Of a DNA stretch of 64,000 nucleotides, positions 13,822-25,890 are shown piece by piece. The first letter of the stretch is position 1. Each line of letters begins with the position of its first letter. Below the pieces are notes generated by a model. The model did no database searches. It saw nothing but the letters and a program-made list of their open reading frames with translations, and was not told where the DNA came from. Source of the DNA: Triplophysa rosa (lineage: Eukaryota > Chordata > Actinopteri > Cypriniformes > Nemacheilidae); assembly GCF_024868665.1 (NCBI RefSeq), contig NC_079892.1:1940785-2004784 (forward strand), read 5' to 3'. A program made the translations under genes and the position numbers.

Positions 13822-14028
13822 AATGGCTGGAACACACTACAAGATTTTTAAAATCTGAACAGATTTTTTTAAGACTAGACATCATACACTTGCAGACTTT
13901 TTGAAAGTTTCAGATAGAAACACACTAGCCGATCAAATCTGCAGACTGGCACAGACTTTCTGCAACAAGTCCAGACTGAAAATCTGGGCAAAATCTGAGC
14001 AAAAGTCTTGTAGTGTATTTTAGCCTTA
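13822..14028. mobile_element. Short inverted-repeat element (about 205 bp)
   Basis: The left end GGCTGGAACACACTACAAGA is matched by an inverted, imperfect copy at the right end (TCTTGTAGTGTATTTTAGCC). The interior is rich in short inverted AAATCTG/CAGATTT words and encodes nothing. It fits a non-autonomous DNA transposon. Superfamily unknown. Confidence 0.65.
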
Positions 14029-14189
14029 AGATGTTTAAGTGCTCGACTTTCAGTGACATCACAACGAACGCTCTGTGGTGCATTTGTTGCAAATAAAGGT
14101 CATTCAGACAGTCATAATCTGAAATTTTTAAGATGTTCTGCAATGAAAATAATGGTTGTGTGGTCACGATCACCCATAAATTGACCCAC

Positions 14190-14415
14190 AATTATTATCC
14201 TAGAAATCAATGCGATTAAATGGAGAGCAAATGGAAACTTTTGCTTAAGTCTTGTTTGCGTCTCAGATGAGTCAGAAATGTCACAAATGTCTCTGTTGAC
14301 ATATCTTCTCAAACTCTAATGACAGTGTCAAACTGAGCTCAGATTCGTCAAATCTGCAAGTTAATATTATTGAAGATCTCAATATGAACTCAAACGTTTC
14401 TCATTGAACTCCATA
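14190..14415. repeat. Dispersed repeat family, copy 2
   Basis: Shares with 4735-5035 and 44,400-44,690 the ordered blocks ATGGAGAGCAAATGGAAAC, GAGCTCAGATTCGTC and GAAGATCTCAATATGAACTC. A weaker related fragment lies at about 14,990-15,125. Confidence 0.7.
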
Positions 14416-17400
14416 CTGCTGAATGTATCATTGTGTGGAGAAGAACTCGGTTTTCCAAAAGATGACCCTGTGCCAAAGACCCTCGGTGTGTTCAATAACA
14501 GAACATGTAATCGATAGTCTCATACAGTCTCAAGGATCTTCTGTATTTACCTTTCAAGTATCAAATATATCAGCGCTGAACTGGGAACAAGCAGGTGGAT
14601 GGCAGAGGAACCAAACATGCAGAAAAAGCCCCAGGCTTCTTTCACGCTTGTCAATGCCGAACGGATCCTGCTGCTGAGATTTGAAGGTCTGTATTCCGAC
14701 GCCTGCAGGAGGAAGATAAGACGTTTGTTATTCTGCAGGTACAGGAGGAGAGGTCAGTCACAGGTTGAAGAAGCCACTCCATTGTCCTTATGTGAAATCT
14801 GACGGCTTGTGTTTATTTGATAAAGCGGAAGTTTTGTTGGTTTATGTAACCCAAACAGCCGCGCTGAATGACAGAATCTTTAATGAACTGTCAGAAGCGA
14901 ATGTATACGAGCTATGATTTGAATATCAATTTGTTTTTCGTTTTTATAGTGGCGGCGCAACAAAGACTCCTGTACAAGGAAAGAAATAATCTCACGCGAG
15001 ATCTCATCATCATCTCAGTTTTTCCTAAATGAAATACAGATCATCTCATGTTAGGGTTTCAGAAGAGATCTCGCAATGTCTCAGAATGTGCTCAGATGTG
15101 ACACGATACAATAGTTTGCAATTACATTAAGACAACAAAATTTGTATTTCAATTTTTATTTTCTGGACAGCAATGATGAAATAAGTGAATTATGACGTTG
15201 AGACTTTTGGATATTGGGAGAAACATTAAAGACAAATTTGATACTTAAAGTGTTACAATCGACATAATTTTACCATCTGAATGTTTATATATTCAATTCA
15301 AAATTATTTCTTAAGTGCTATCACAAGTTTACATTGTTGCAAAACAGCTTTACTTAGAAATTTAGAATAATATTAAAACAAATGGTATTATTGCAATTTC
15401 TCTCAGTTTGATGAGTCAACGTGACGAATGAATCTAATTGATTTGTTTTGAACTGTCTGAATGTCTATATTTGGCTCTTAAAGATGACCAGCGCTTCACC
15501 TAACCAGACCACCGCAGAACTTCTGAGAACTGTGTCCAGATGATGTCCAGAGCCGCTGAATAATTTCACTGAGGAACAAGAGGACATACAGACGTCGATT
15601 TCCAAAGAGAACATTGACAACAGGAATAAGAAGGAGACAAAGCAGTCAAAAATCACCCGATCAATGAGGTAATGATGTTACACACAAAGATCTCTCGGGC
15701 TCTCAATGGAACATCACTTTAGCTTCATTCACTGCAGCCAATGCTGATCTTTCCAATCTGATCTTTAGGACTGACTGTTAACTTTTTGTTCATTGTCATT
15801 CGAAAAGTGATTAAATTACATCCTTTGTACGCCTTTTGAAATCGACATCCAGGTATTGCCAATCTACATCAGTTGCCATAGAAACAACTTAAGCATCAGC
15901 ACGACACCAGTCAGTGTGGAAACAGAGGATGGAGATTTTGATGTTCATGTTTGATCTCGTTGTTCATTGTTCTTAGTTTCATTCAAAACTTTAGTTCAGT
16001 GTTTCAGTGTTTTAATATTATATATGATGTTGTTTAGTAACATTATTGGTGCATTATTGTGTTTTAAATGTCTACGGTTGGTTAATTAAATATGTTTTAA
16101 TCTACATAAACGTGTCATATTTTCTAAAATAAAATATAATTTTTCTGGCTCGGTATTTGTTAAAAGTCAGAAACGTCTCTGCTGTGTCCTGCTGCCGTCA
16201 CCACGCAACAGGAGCAGCAGGTGAGGCAACAAGGATATCCACCGCAAGGCTAGGCCGTCTCATTTCAGTTCACTTCTTGGACTTTTGAGGCTGCGTGCTT
16301 TGAAGACCAAGTCCTCGTTTTTAAGTCCGTGACCTTAGAAGGTTACAGCCCCCGAATTGGGACACAGTTTATATGTAGTGACGTAAATCCGCGGCGGTTA
16401 GCGAATCGGACTAGGCACGACTCGTTTGCGTCGACTCCCTTTTTTCCAAGCCAGTAATTTATAACATTTAAGACACGAACTGGAGTTTAAAATCGATCTT
16501 TTAAAGTGCTTTGTGTTTTGAAGTTTCTTGGATGCTAATTATACCACAAGGCAAAACAGGCAAAAGAAAAATACATCAAATTTTTTACTCTTTCTGATAG
16601 CAGCTCATTTCTCCAATAGTTCTGATAGCAGTGAAACGTTTCATCATGTCAGCGGTTCCCTTGACATCAGGCCAGTCTATTCTGTAGGCTACCATATAAC
16701 ATCATTTACACATTTAAACCAGCTATAGAAATAGTGTCTGTTTTCAAATATAACTCAATATTTAAAATATTTATTATAAATATTAAACAGTAATTGGTTT
16801 GGTCAATAGCCTTTAGTGTGCCGCTCAGAGCTGCTGTCTTCTATTTCAGCTATGATGCTGTCTATGTAGACGGAGGGAACACTTATTTATTTTTTTACAG
16901 GTCTGTATAAGAATTTGGTATTTTAAGGGTTGCATCATTCTTCAACTACTTTCTGTCTCTTGGATGCAGATATGTAAATATTTTCTTTTTATAATGCATA
17001 AGATCATAAAAGCCTAAAGTTGGAAACTTGTTTTACTTTAAGCAGCTTTGATACTGGATGAGAATCATAAAGGCTTTTTATATAAATAAATTAAAATCCT
17101 GTATTGATATGGAAATGTTCTGTCCAAGTGGAATTAAAACGAACACCAAATCGCTGCAGTCTTCTCTAGCTCAACCATCTTACTGTTTGATTTTTACAAT
17201 AAAGAAACAGGGGGGAAAACTCTTCTGAGGTGCATGAGAAAGTTCAGATCACAAAAATGATCAACATAATGATCCAGAGAGCGTTAAGGGAAACATATAA
17301 AGCCTTGGATTGTGACAGACAACAAAAATGGAACTCGATCAAGTTGAACTACTTCACATTGCTATTTGAATTATATCAAGCGTCTCATGGTGTTTATTAT

Positions 17401-19389
17401 GCAAATGGGACAATTTGTGCGGTAGATCTGCATGATAAACATTTCAGTGTTTATCATTCTCATCCACAAGCAATGCTTCTCAAAGTTGATAATCTTTCAA
17501 CCTTTGAGCTTCAATGATCTTTAACTTTATAAAAAGAAAAAATTTCATTTCATTATGTTTCCCAGGTCTATTGCTCGCACAGCTGTTCAAGAACGTTATA
17601 GCAAAAGAGACCGAAGAGACACACAATGTGAATAGTGAAACATGTTAAACTCATTTTCGGGGGTCCTCCTCACTAGTAAACAAGACTCAAATCATGCACA
17701 TGTGCTCTTATGCAACATTACATCTGTATTTTTTCTTTTATATTTGAAAATGAAAATAATAAACAGAATCACTGTACATAAATCCGAGGACTGAGCAGGG
17801 TTCCCTGTGATCTACAAAGGAGATGGTAGATCAATCAGCATTATTCATTTCACAAAAAAAATTCCACATCAGAAAAACTTTAAATATTCCATTTAACAAC
17901 TTAAGAATTCATGAGATTCATAATGTATGACCTGTGATTGAATCAATAGTGAAATGGGTTTCCATATGTGCAACTTATGGCCTCTAACAAAATCAAGTCA
18001 CATCATTAAATATCCAGTGTACCGCAAATCTACAGATTGATTCACTTCAACAGACACAAACTCCCAAAACAAATGTGTCGTGTGCACAGAAATGATTCAC
18101 TTCAATTTTCTAAGCCACATTTGCAAACTTTTAAAACAAAGTTCAATCAATACCAGAATCCTCAGTCTGTCAGTCACAATTAAATAATAAAGAAAAAAGA
18201 GATTTACAAGCAAATTGACAACCTCGATTCTTGGGGCGAACGACTCGTCGAGTCGGTTAAATGAATGATTCAAACGACTCACTGAAACGCACAAGGCGCT
18301 GGTTCAATACCGGGTCTCTTTATACATATTCAAAAGATTTCTAACGATTTCTAAATAAACATGAGGCAAATAAATCTAAATCTGCATTCTCATCTTTAAC
18401 ACGCATGTCTCCGTGTTTTAGCCTAACGTTAACGTTACCTCAGAGATGTGGAGATGATGAGTGGTCATGTGAAGCTTTTACATCCACTTACTGTTTCCAT
18501 CCGTTTGGTAAAATGTTGTTCATTACATTGTTGGACTTTTAAGGCAGTCCTGCATGTTCAGAAATTTGAAGAGACAATTTGCTCAAAAGTAATATGAGGT
18601 TTTATTATCAGATGTAAAAAGTTATAACAAAGCTTTGGGTTGCCAGACAATCTCCTCACTCCGCCACAAAAAACCAGCAACCCAGATTATTTCCTGACAT
18701 GCAAATTTATACAGTATATGACGTCGTTCGATCTTCAGGGCGTTCCTCTGTAATTGTGGGAGTGTATCCCCTCGGCAACCAATCACCATATACCACGTTC
18801 ATCTGGCTCCATATCTCTGTAACAAAGCTTCTAAAGAACAACATGTTTCTTGCAACATATTTCTTTGCTAATTTGAGGAAGTGCCCTCTCGAGACAGTTT
18901 CATATCGCAAGACAACATGTAAAAATACTTTCAGTAAAAAACACTCAATCATCTAATACTTTGATTATGCAGCATTGTTTCTTAATCCTATGGTTCAATA
19001 AAACACATCAAAACTCATGATTATACTTAAAACATATGCATTGGATTAATTCATAACATTCCCCTCTGTTTGACCTTTTGGGTGTGTGTGTGTGTGTGCT
19101 GTCTTGCACGTACGCATAGAGTTTGTTCCTCATTGTGGTTAAGCTAGCTTCCTGTTTTTCTGTTGCAAGCAGTATAATTTTAACCAGAAATTTCCACTGC
19201 TCCACACAGCAAACACATTTACACAAACACAATGCAATGATTATTAATGAAATTCACTTATTGATTATATAGTAAATACTTCATACTCATATTCTGAATA
19301 ATATTTCCCACAACATTCATATTAAAACAAAACAAAAATCCGGTCAAACTTGCGTCTCGATTAAACTCACTTTTGTTAATTTATTAAGG
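14416..19389. other. Gene-free stretch
   Basis: No exon-like frames with matching splice sites were found. A (GT)n tract lies at about 19,081-19,100. The segment at 16,180-16,430 is GC-richer and resembles repeat-derived sequence, but I could not delimit it. Open frames here, such as the one at 14,599-14,802, show no family resemblance. Confidence 0.45.
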
Positions 19390-19640
19390 TGTAGCCTATG
19401 GGGCGCCGCCATCTTTCTTGTCTCTTCAGTTCGCGGTTACTATGGTAACAGGGTTTTCGCCGTAATCCCTTATGACAGAAATGTGCAATTTATGATCCAA
19501 ATTGGGTTTATTTATTTATATGCACCACAACGTCGTAATAAATATAAAACGCTATTCTCTAATCGGCGTTGTGCGTCACGTTACGTCACACCCGCCACAG
19601 CACATTACGTAGCTCCGCCCCTACGTGTTGGAATCTGCGC
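19390..19640. promoter_or_regulatory. Orphan promoter-like patch (YY1 and RFX X-box motifs)
   Basis: A CpG-bearing island in AT-rich DNA. GGCGCCGCCATCTTT at about 19,402 contains the reverse of the YY1 site AAGATGGCGGC. GTTACTATGGTAAC at about 19,437 is a near-perfect palindromic X-box of the RFX type. GC-rich CRE-like words (TTACGTCA) follow near 19,580. The nearest recognised gene start is about 1.2 kb downstream (the receptor at 20,684, same strand). It could be that gene's distal promoter or the promoter of an unannotated RNA. Confidence 0.35.
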
Positions 19641-20581
19641 ACCTGTCATTCAGACGCTCTTGAATCTGAATCTAATAATGAATCACAACAGGTGTATAAC
19701 ACAGTAAACTGTAAAAACATACACGTTCTTAAAAGTTTTAAAACCAGAATGTGTCAGAATACTTTTTGTCTTCAAATATTCTTAAAAGTATCTATAGTGT
19801 TCTGACAATTTTGTATTACTATAAATGTTTCTCTTTAAAATGTATGTTTTTTTAGACACCATGCGTTGCTAATTTCATTTAACACAATTTCATTCAATGT
19901 TAATGTATGTCATTGCTCTGTTGATGAATTTCTCCATACTTTGTGACATTATCAAACAAGGAGAAAGAGACTTCTCTGCTCTGTCCGTACAGTATGGATT
20001 CCACAGATTAATGATTACACACTGTCTATTACGGTTAACACCTGTAAAGAGGTCAAAGTCTTTAACTTTACACACTGTCTGATTTACAGATGCATTGTTT
20101 TGCTCATGGATTTGTAATCTAAGTCTTGACCCAAATTGTTTTAAAGTGGCTTTGAGGAATGGCGGAAACCTCAGTGTCTATTTCTCTCTCACATATTCAG
20201 ACTTTCCGAACCAACAATTAATTTTACTGCCCACGTTAGTCCTGATAAAATAAATAAATAAATACTACAATATCTATATTTTGTACCTGTTTATTTAGTC
20301 ATTTAGGCTATATAACAATTACATACAATATAATAAATAAATAATGGCCCGTTTCTATTATTATACATATTTATTATTATCCAATTATAATTGGGTCAGT
20401 GCTGTCTCTCTTTCAGCTTTGATGTTTCCTTGGCTGCAAATACACAGATGCAAAGAGCCCAAATCAGCATCAGGAGGAGTGACTCTTCGTGTCCCCTCCT
20501 TTAATGGGCGGACACGTCAGATGCCGCAAGTTTCATAAAGCCTGGCTGTCAGTGCCACAAACACAGAGAAACCACTACACC

Positions 20582-20671
20582 ATGAAGCGAGATTCAGACC
20601 GCATGAGACGCGGATCCATCCGTGGATCCTTCATCTCATCTCTTGTCAGTTTCTTCTCCGTGCGTCTTTGA
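20582..20671 (+). other. Upstream ORF in the rxfp3 leader (29 codons)
   Basis: ATG at 20,582 opens a 29-residue Arg/Ser-rich frame that ends in TGA at 20,669-20,671, 12 nt before the receptor's first ATG at 20,684. It is in the same frame as the receptor, so the stop alone separates the two. If the transcript starts upstream of 20,582, ribosomes would need leaky scanning or reinitiation to reach the receptor start. Whether it lies in the transcript is not known. Confidence 0.35.
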
Positions 20672-20683
20672 GCGCGAGCGGTG

Positions 20684-21895
20684 ATGCAAGCGCTCCACAG
20701 GCCGGTGCTGGTCCGAGCACCCGAGACCGAGCTTTGGCTGGAGAGGATGGCGGAGTACCAGAACCAGAGCGGCTTCCTCAACGGGTCCGAGCTGACCCGC
20801 TTCAGCAACTTGGATGACATCGACTTGGCCGCGGACGGCACCCTGGAGCTGCGCATCATGATCTCCATAGTGTACGCGGTGGTGTGCGCGGTGGGTTTGG
20901 TGGGGAACCTGCTGGTGTTTTTTCTAATGAAAGTGAGGCAGGGCAGGAAGAAGTCGACCATCAACTTTTTCGTACTGAACCTGGCCGTTACGGACTTCCA
21001 GTTCGTCCTGGCCCTTCCGTTTTGGGCTGTGGAGAACGCGCTGGACTTCAGCTGGCCGTTTGGAAACGCGATGTGCAAGATCGTCCTCACCGTGACCGTG
21101 ATGAACATGTACGCCAGCGTCTTCTTTCTGACCGCCATGAGCGTTACGCGTTACTGGTCTGTCGCGTCTGCGCTCAAGGACCGAACCCGCTACAAAACGT
21201 GCTCGGTGAAGCTGGTGGCCGCGCTGCTGTGGGTCCTGGCCACCGTCGCCACGACCCCCACGGCCATCTTCGCCTCGGTGAACAAGATCAACGGCGTCAA
21301 ACTGTGTCTGCTGAGGTTTCCAGATGGCCAGCAGTGGCACGCGCTATATCACCTGCAGAAAACGCTGGTTGCCTTTGTGTTCCCCATGCTCATCATCACC
21401 GTGTGCTATTTGCTCCTGTTGCGCCTCATTCGGCAGAGGAGCATGAACAACAACCTCCCCAAACGCCAGTCCAGAGTCACCAAATCCGTCACCGTCGTGG
21501 TTTTATCATTCTTCATATGCTGGATGCCAAACCACGTCATCACCTTCTGGGGGGTTCTGGTGAAGTTTAACATGGTCCAGTGGGATAAAATGTACTACAT
21601 GATTCATACGTACGTTTTCCCGGTCACCATTTGTTTGGCGAATGTGAATAGCTGCCTGAACCCGGTGTTGTATTGTCTGATGCGCAGGGAGTTCAGAAAG
21701 ATGCTCAAGGATTTCCTCTGGCGGATTTCCTCGCCCGCCATCGTCAACAGCTGTCAGATCCGTCCGTTCTCCGGTACCGTCAAGGAAAACGATGACAGCG
21801 GGGTCGCGATACCCCTAAATGTGATGGAAACGGAGCAGTTTAGACTGTCGGTGGTGAACGCGTCACCGTCCACAGACTGCACCGTTACGAGGTAG
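20684..21895 (+). CDS. rxfp3: Relaxin-3/INSL5-type G protein-coupled receptor, single exon
   Basis: A 403-aa class A GPCR on one exon, as is usual for RXFP3/RXFP4 relatives. Known family members bind relaxin-3 or INSL5 at the plasma membrane and couple to Gi/o. Seen here: N-glycosylation sequons near N27 and N33, TM1 from about residue 59, and the TM2 sequence DFQFVLALPFWAVENALDF, very close to RXFP3. C131 and C208 form the TM3-ECL2 cysteine pair. TRY (155-157) replaces DRY, as in RXFP3. TM6 has CWMPNH and TM7 has NPVLY (327-331). The C-terminal tail holds a REFRK motif and Ser/Thr sites. I take the first ATG (20,684). A second in-frame ATG at 20,747 has a better context (AGGATGG) and would shorten the protein by 21 residues. 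Several teleost rxfp3 paralogues exist and I cannot say which this is. The coding sequence is much more GC-rich than its surroundings. A possible AATAAA lies at 22,249. Confidence 0.9.
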   Translation: MQALHRPVLVRAPETELWLERMAEYQNQSGFLNGSELTRFSNLDDIDLAADGTLELRIMISIVYAVVCAVGLVGNLLVFFLMKVRQGRKKSTINFFVLNLAVTDFQFVLALPFWAVENALDFSWPFGNAMCKIVLTVTVMNMYASVFFLTAMSVTRYWSVASALKDRTRYKTCSVKLVAALLWVLATVATTPTAIFASVNKINGVKLCLLRFPDGQQWHALYHLQKTLVAFVFPMLIITVCYLLLLRLIRQRSMNNNLPKRQSRVTKSVTVVVLSFFICWMPNHVITFWGVLVKFNMVQWDKMYYMIHTYVFPVTICLANVNSCLNPVLYCLMRREFRKMLKDFLWRISSPAIVNSCQIRPFSGTVKENDDSGVAIPLNVMETEQFRLSVVNASPSTDCTVTR

Positions 21896-22248
21896 ATGCG
21901 ATGCGCAAGCCGCGCGTAAAAGCGCTGGTCACTTGAGTTACAGCACTGAAAGAGAGAGGGAACTCTTCGGAAACTCTTTTTTCTATAAAGAGGTTGCGCA
22001 ATTCCTGTTTCAGTGCAAGCAAGTCGCATTCTGTGCCAAATTATGCGTTTGACTATTATTGCGACAGTTTGCGCTTATGTCCACACGAGCTGTTTCTAAA
22101 CTGCGTGCGCGTTGAATCAGACTTGGATGTACAGAGTATTTAAAGCTGGAGCTGTATTGCAGATTTGTTATTTTTTACATTTTACTCATGTTTGGAGTAA
22201 AAGTGTCATGCATTGCAATGAAATTAAAGATTTATTTCATTGATGGAC

Positions 22249-22254
22249 AATAAA
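22249..22254 (+). terminator. Candidate polyadenylation signal for rxfp3
   Basis: AATAAA 354 nt after the receptor's stop codon, followed by AT-rich sequence. Another AATAAA occurs near 22,500. Position is the only support. Confidence 0.3.
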
Positions 22255-22259
22255 AAACG

Positions 22260-23331
22260 AATATTGATTAAATTGATAATCTATTATGAAATGTTAAATA
22301 ATAGTCTATACAACTAAAATATTTTAATTATTAAAGCTGCCCTAATAACTGTTATATATAATTTCATTGATGAACATATCTGCATAACTTTGAATTGATC
22401 AAATAAACACCTCTGGCTACCAGCCAGGTCTTTCATTGTTGTTCAAATCTATTGCCTGGAAACTTTGAAATGATTAAAATGTACTGCTTAATTGCCGTGT
22501 AATAAAGGTGTGTCAATGTAAAGCTGATGGTCCGAGAGGAAATGAATGTAAACAGTGTGTTACTGTGTTTTTCGTTTGAAGAGCATAATAAAAGTTCACT
22601 CTTATCACAGCCATGTTTGGTTTCCTCATAAACACAATTACAAACGGCTTTAACCTTTACTGTTATTCCATCTAATTAACAATAGACGGCAGGTCTGGGG
22701 TTTGCAGAGCGAATCATCTGCACTCCACTGAAGGTCCACATCTTCACTTTATTCTCTGAACAGACACATAAATCCATGCAACAATAACATGAGCACAGGA
22801 GAGAATGTATTATCTTTATGACATGAAGTTGGTTTGCGCCACAAAACAGCATAGACTGATTTATCTTGCACTTCTTGTGCATAAATCGTTTAAACGTGTT
22901 TTAACACACGGTTAATAGGGCTGTAGTAAATGTGAATTGTGCAATTTATATATTAAATTGATTTCTATTATTTAATTATAAGGATTATGCATCTGAAACA
23001 TTAAACTATCCAAGCATCTTATCATGTAAAGAGCACAAATGAAAATGTTTAATACAAAACAATAATCTGACTACTAAACTGCATAAGATTGAAGTCTGCG
23101 TAAAACAAACTAACTTAAAGACACATCTGATTACTTTCTAAACAATCCCACGGTCAGTTAATGATTAACGCATGTTGTCAGGTGCTTATCAGTAAAATAC
23201 GGTCAATGTCACATAGATTGGCATTTTTTGCCGTTTTAGGGATGTTTACAAGCTGGAATGTTTGCAAAATGTTATTTCTCCACTGAATTACGACGGACGC
23301 ACTTGAGGGAAGTTCTAGAGGAGTAGTTTCT
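22260..23331. other. Gene-free stretch between rxfp3 and calml4
   Basis: AT-rich sequence with no exon or obvious repeat. It should contain the 3' ends of both convergent genes: rxfp3 on the plus strand and calml4 on the minus strand. Confidence 0.5.
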
Positions 23332-25152
23332 TCAGCATCGGCCGGCCGGAACAGTCTTTACAAACTCTTCGTAGTCGATGCGTCCGTCAGACGTCACGCC
23401 AGCATCATTCAGAAGTTCATCCACTGTGACACACACACACAACTGATAAATAAAATCAGACATACGGTATGTTGAAGTAGTTTGGGCTCAGATTTACCTT
23501 CTTGAACTGTAAATCGTTCTCCAAATCCTGTCAGCTTGGTTCTGAGCTCTGACACCGGGATGAAACCCTGATTCTTTGGGTCCATCATCCTCATGGCCTC
23601 CAGGACCTCGGCACGCGGGTTCTCCTGACGGATCTGCTGGTGCATCATGCTGAGAAATGTGGAGAAGTCCAGCTCGCCGCTCTTATCTGGAAAAACAGTC
23701 AAAGAAGTTTGCCAAACAGCTTCAGGTACAGAATGGAAAAACGCCAGTGTTTAATCACGTCTGACAGAGGATTTATTCCATGTATATCTTAGCTTCGTAC
23801 CAGGTGTGAGTTGAAATGTTTCCTTTCAATAAAAAGTTTAAGTTAAACTGTAGTGTGTGCCACGAGCGGTCTGCTTCTCTTTTACAGCGGCTCTATAAAA
23901 CATCTCTCTGCGTATGTTCTCCTTATCTGGACATTCTGGGCACAAGCGCTCGGGATTGTTATTCTCATACGCTGCTTATTATTATTACATGAGTTATTTC
24001 CAGAGTCAAGCAGTTTACCCTGTTGATTTAACCTGGTATATGTTGAAAGAACAATCCACCTGATGACTTGATGCTGATGTAAGTCATCTGTCTGATGTTA
24101 AAAACACTTCGTTTTAATGTGGCGTCAAAGTATTTGTGAACAGGTTAGTGACCAGCACACTGTTGTGTGTTAGATACTGTACCGATGTTATGAGTTAACA
24201 AGTGTCTGTCCAGTTCTGAGAGGGTCGGACAGCAGCCCAGACATCTCATGACTGTTAGGAGGTCCCGGGCGTAAATCTGACCCCGCCGCTTCTTGTCATA
24301 CAGTGAGAAACACTCTTTAAACTCTATATAAAGCAAAACAAACAGACACGTCAAACATGGGATTTAAATCACAAAAAAGGGATATTCAAGAAACAAGCAG
24401 GACATTTTAAATGAAAATGTGTCCACCTGCGAGACAAGAGAGTCGTGTTTTTGATATTTTAAAAGAGCTTGCCAGACTCTCTCTTTCATCGCACATGAAG
24501 GATTTAACCTGACATAATCTGAGACAACCTGTTTAAGGGAATCGGGATTACCTCATTATGAACAACAACAGGTGGACAAATAAACACAAGCCAGACAAAA
24601 ACACACTGACGCATATGTTTCGATTTCATTGTTGCATTTTCACTGTTTACAAACAAAGACCAGACCAGTGGGTATACTGTGGCAGTTAAGACACATTGTC
24701 TCGTCTCCAGTGAAAGAATAAAATCTATTAAAGATATTTAGCATCAATATTTCTCTTATAACTTTTATCAAATATAATACTATGTATAACAGATCATTAA
24801 TGAATGTACATCTTTCATAATAGCTTCTCTTTTTTACAATCACAATTTATGCTAGAGTGTTTAAAAATGACTCATTCAAATCATTAAAAAAGTTATAACA
24901 AAGGTATTTGTGAGATTGTGTTTATGCAAATTTGGTTTGCATGTACAACGAAATAAGACTTAGAAATAATAGTCCTATTGTCTTCTTTAAAATCTTTTTA
25001 AATAAAAATGAGAATCTACTTACCGTTAATTTGATCATGACTGAGGAACTTCGCCTGCAACCACACAAAAACAGTCTAAGGATCAACACAAAACCCTTTC
25101 TATGTTTAGTATGACAATAAACACGCAGAGAACAGAACCAAGACTCACCATG
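23332..25152 (-). CDS. calml4: Calmodulin-like protein 4 (EF-hand myosin light chain), 5 exons
   Basis: Coding exons on the minus strand: 25152-25150 (ATG only), 25054-25024, 24323-24183, 23686-23498 and 23423-23332. All have GT..AG introns and consistent phase, giving 151 aa (human about 153). The protein opens [11 protein letters not shown] and has four EF-hand-like units: [27 protein letters not shown], a third with [10 protein letters not shown], and a fourth with [11 protein letters not shown]. Acidic calcium ligands are missing in most loops. For example, loop 4 lacks the first Asp and loop 1 has K/R at positions 3-5, so most sites probably do not bind calcium, as in known CALML4. In mammals CALML4 is a light chain of MYO7B in the brush-border intermicrovillar adhesion complex. 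A first coding exon that holds only the ATG is unusual but typical of calmodulin-family genes. The cln6 remnant lies just upstream on the same strand, an order conserved in mammals, where CLN6-CALML4 readthrough is known. Paralogue letter (a or b) not determined. Confidence 0.9.
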
Positions 25153-25890
25153 TTCAAGCCACTGAAGCAAGAGGCTCTCACCAAAGACTCTTTAAGAAAA
25201 GTCACCGCACTCGGCAGCCACATTTGCAAGGTCATTCCAGTCATGCAGTCAATTGTGGAAGACTTCATATTTTTTAAATTGCTCACTAAAATCACAGCAA
25301 AACGACATATTTCCGACCAACAATTAAACCTGGTATCAACTGTAGCATAAACTTTCTGTCGTGAACTAAAATTGTGCTGCGATCTCTTTTTATAGGGTGT
25401 TCCAGCCAGCTGCTGCGCAAACTTCACAACAAAGTGTCCGTTTGACTTCCCCACATTCAAAGATAAAAGAATAAATAGATATATAAATAAATACATAAAT
25501 ACACAAACGAAATAATCCATTTATAGCAATGCCACAACCCCCCACTACGAAAAGAGTTTTGTCTGTTTCTAGTCTTTGGCATCAGCGCATAATATTTATT
25601 CCTGCAGGTGGCGCTCTGTGGCTGAATCGTGAACATTTTTTTATTAAAATGTTTATTTCTGTTTTGTATTTGAATATTTAACAGCAAAATACAACAGTGG
25701 CAGTATACAGTAATACATATTTAACAAACAATAGTCTTAAATGCAAAATGACTGTTGCTTGTATATCTATGCATGTAAATGTATGATTTACATGGAAATT
25801 AACAAAATATTTAGAGTTCAATATTGCAATATGACCCATTGTAAAAGCAAAATACACATCAAGTGAGACCGTAGATTCAGTTTGTTAATG

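Noticed and set aside
14599..14802. Plus-strand frame MAEEPNMQKKPQASFTLV...
   Set aside because: A reasonable start context but no family resemblance, no splice partners, and it sits between repeat copies.
20575..21340. Long open frames on the opposite strand and in other frames of the rxfp3 exon
   Set aside because: They are shadows caused by the high GC content of the receptor coding sequence.
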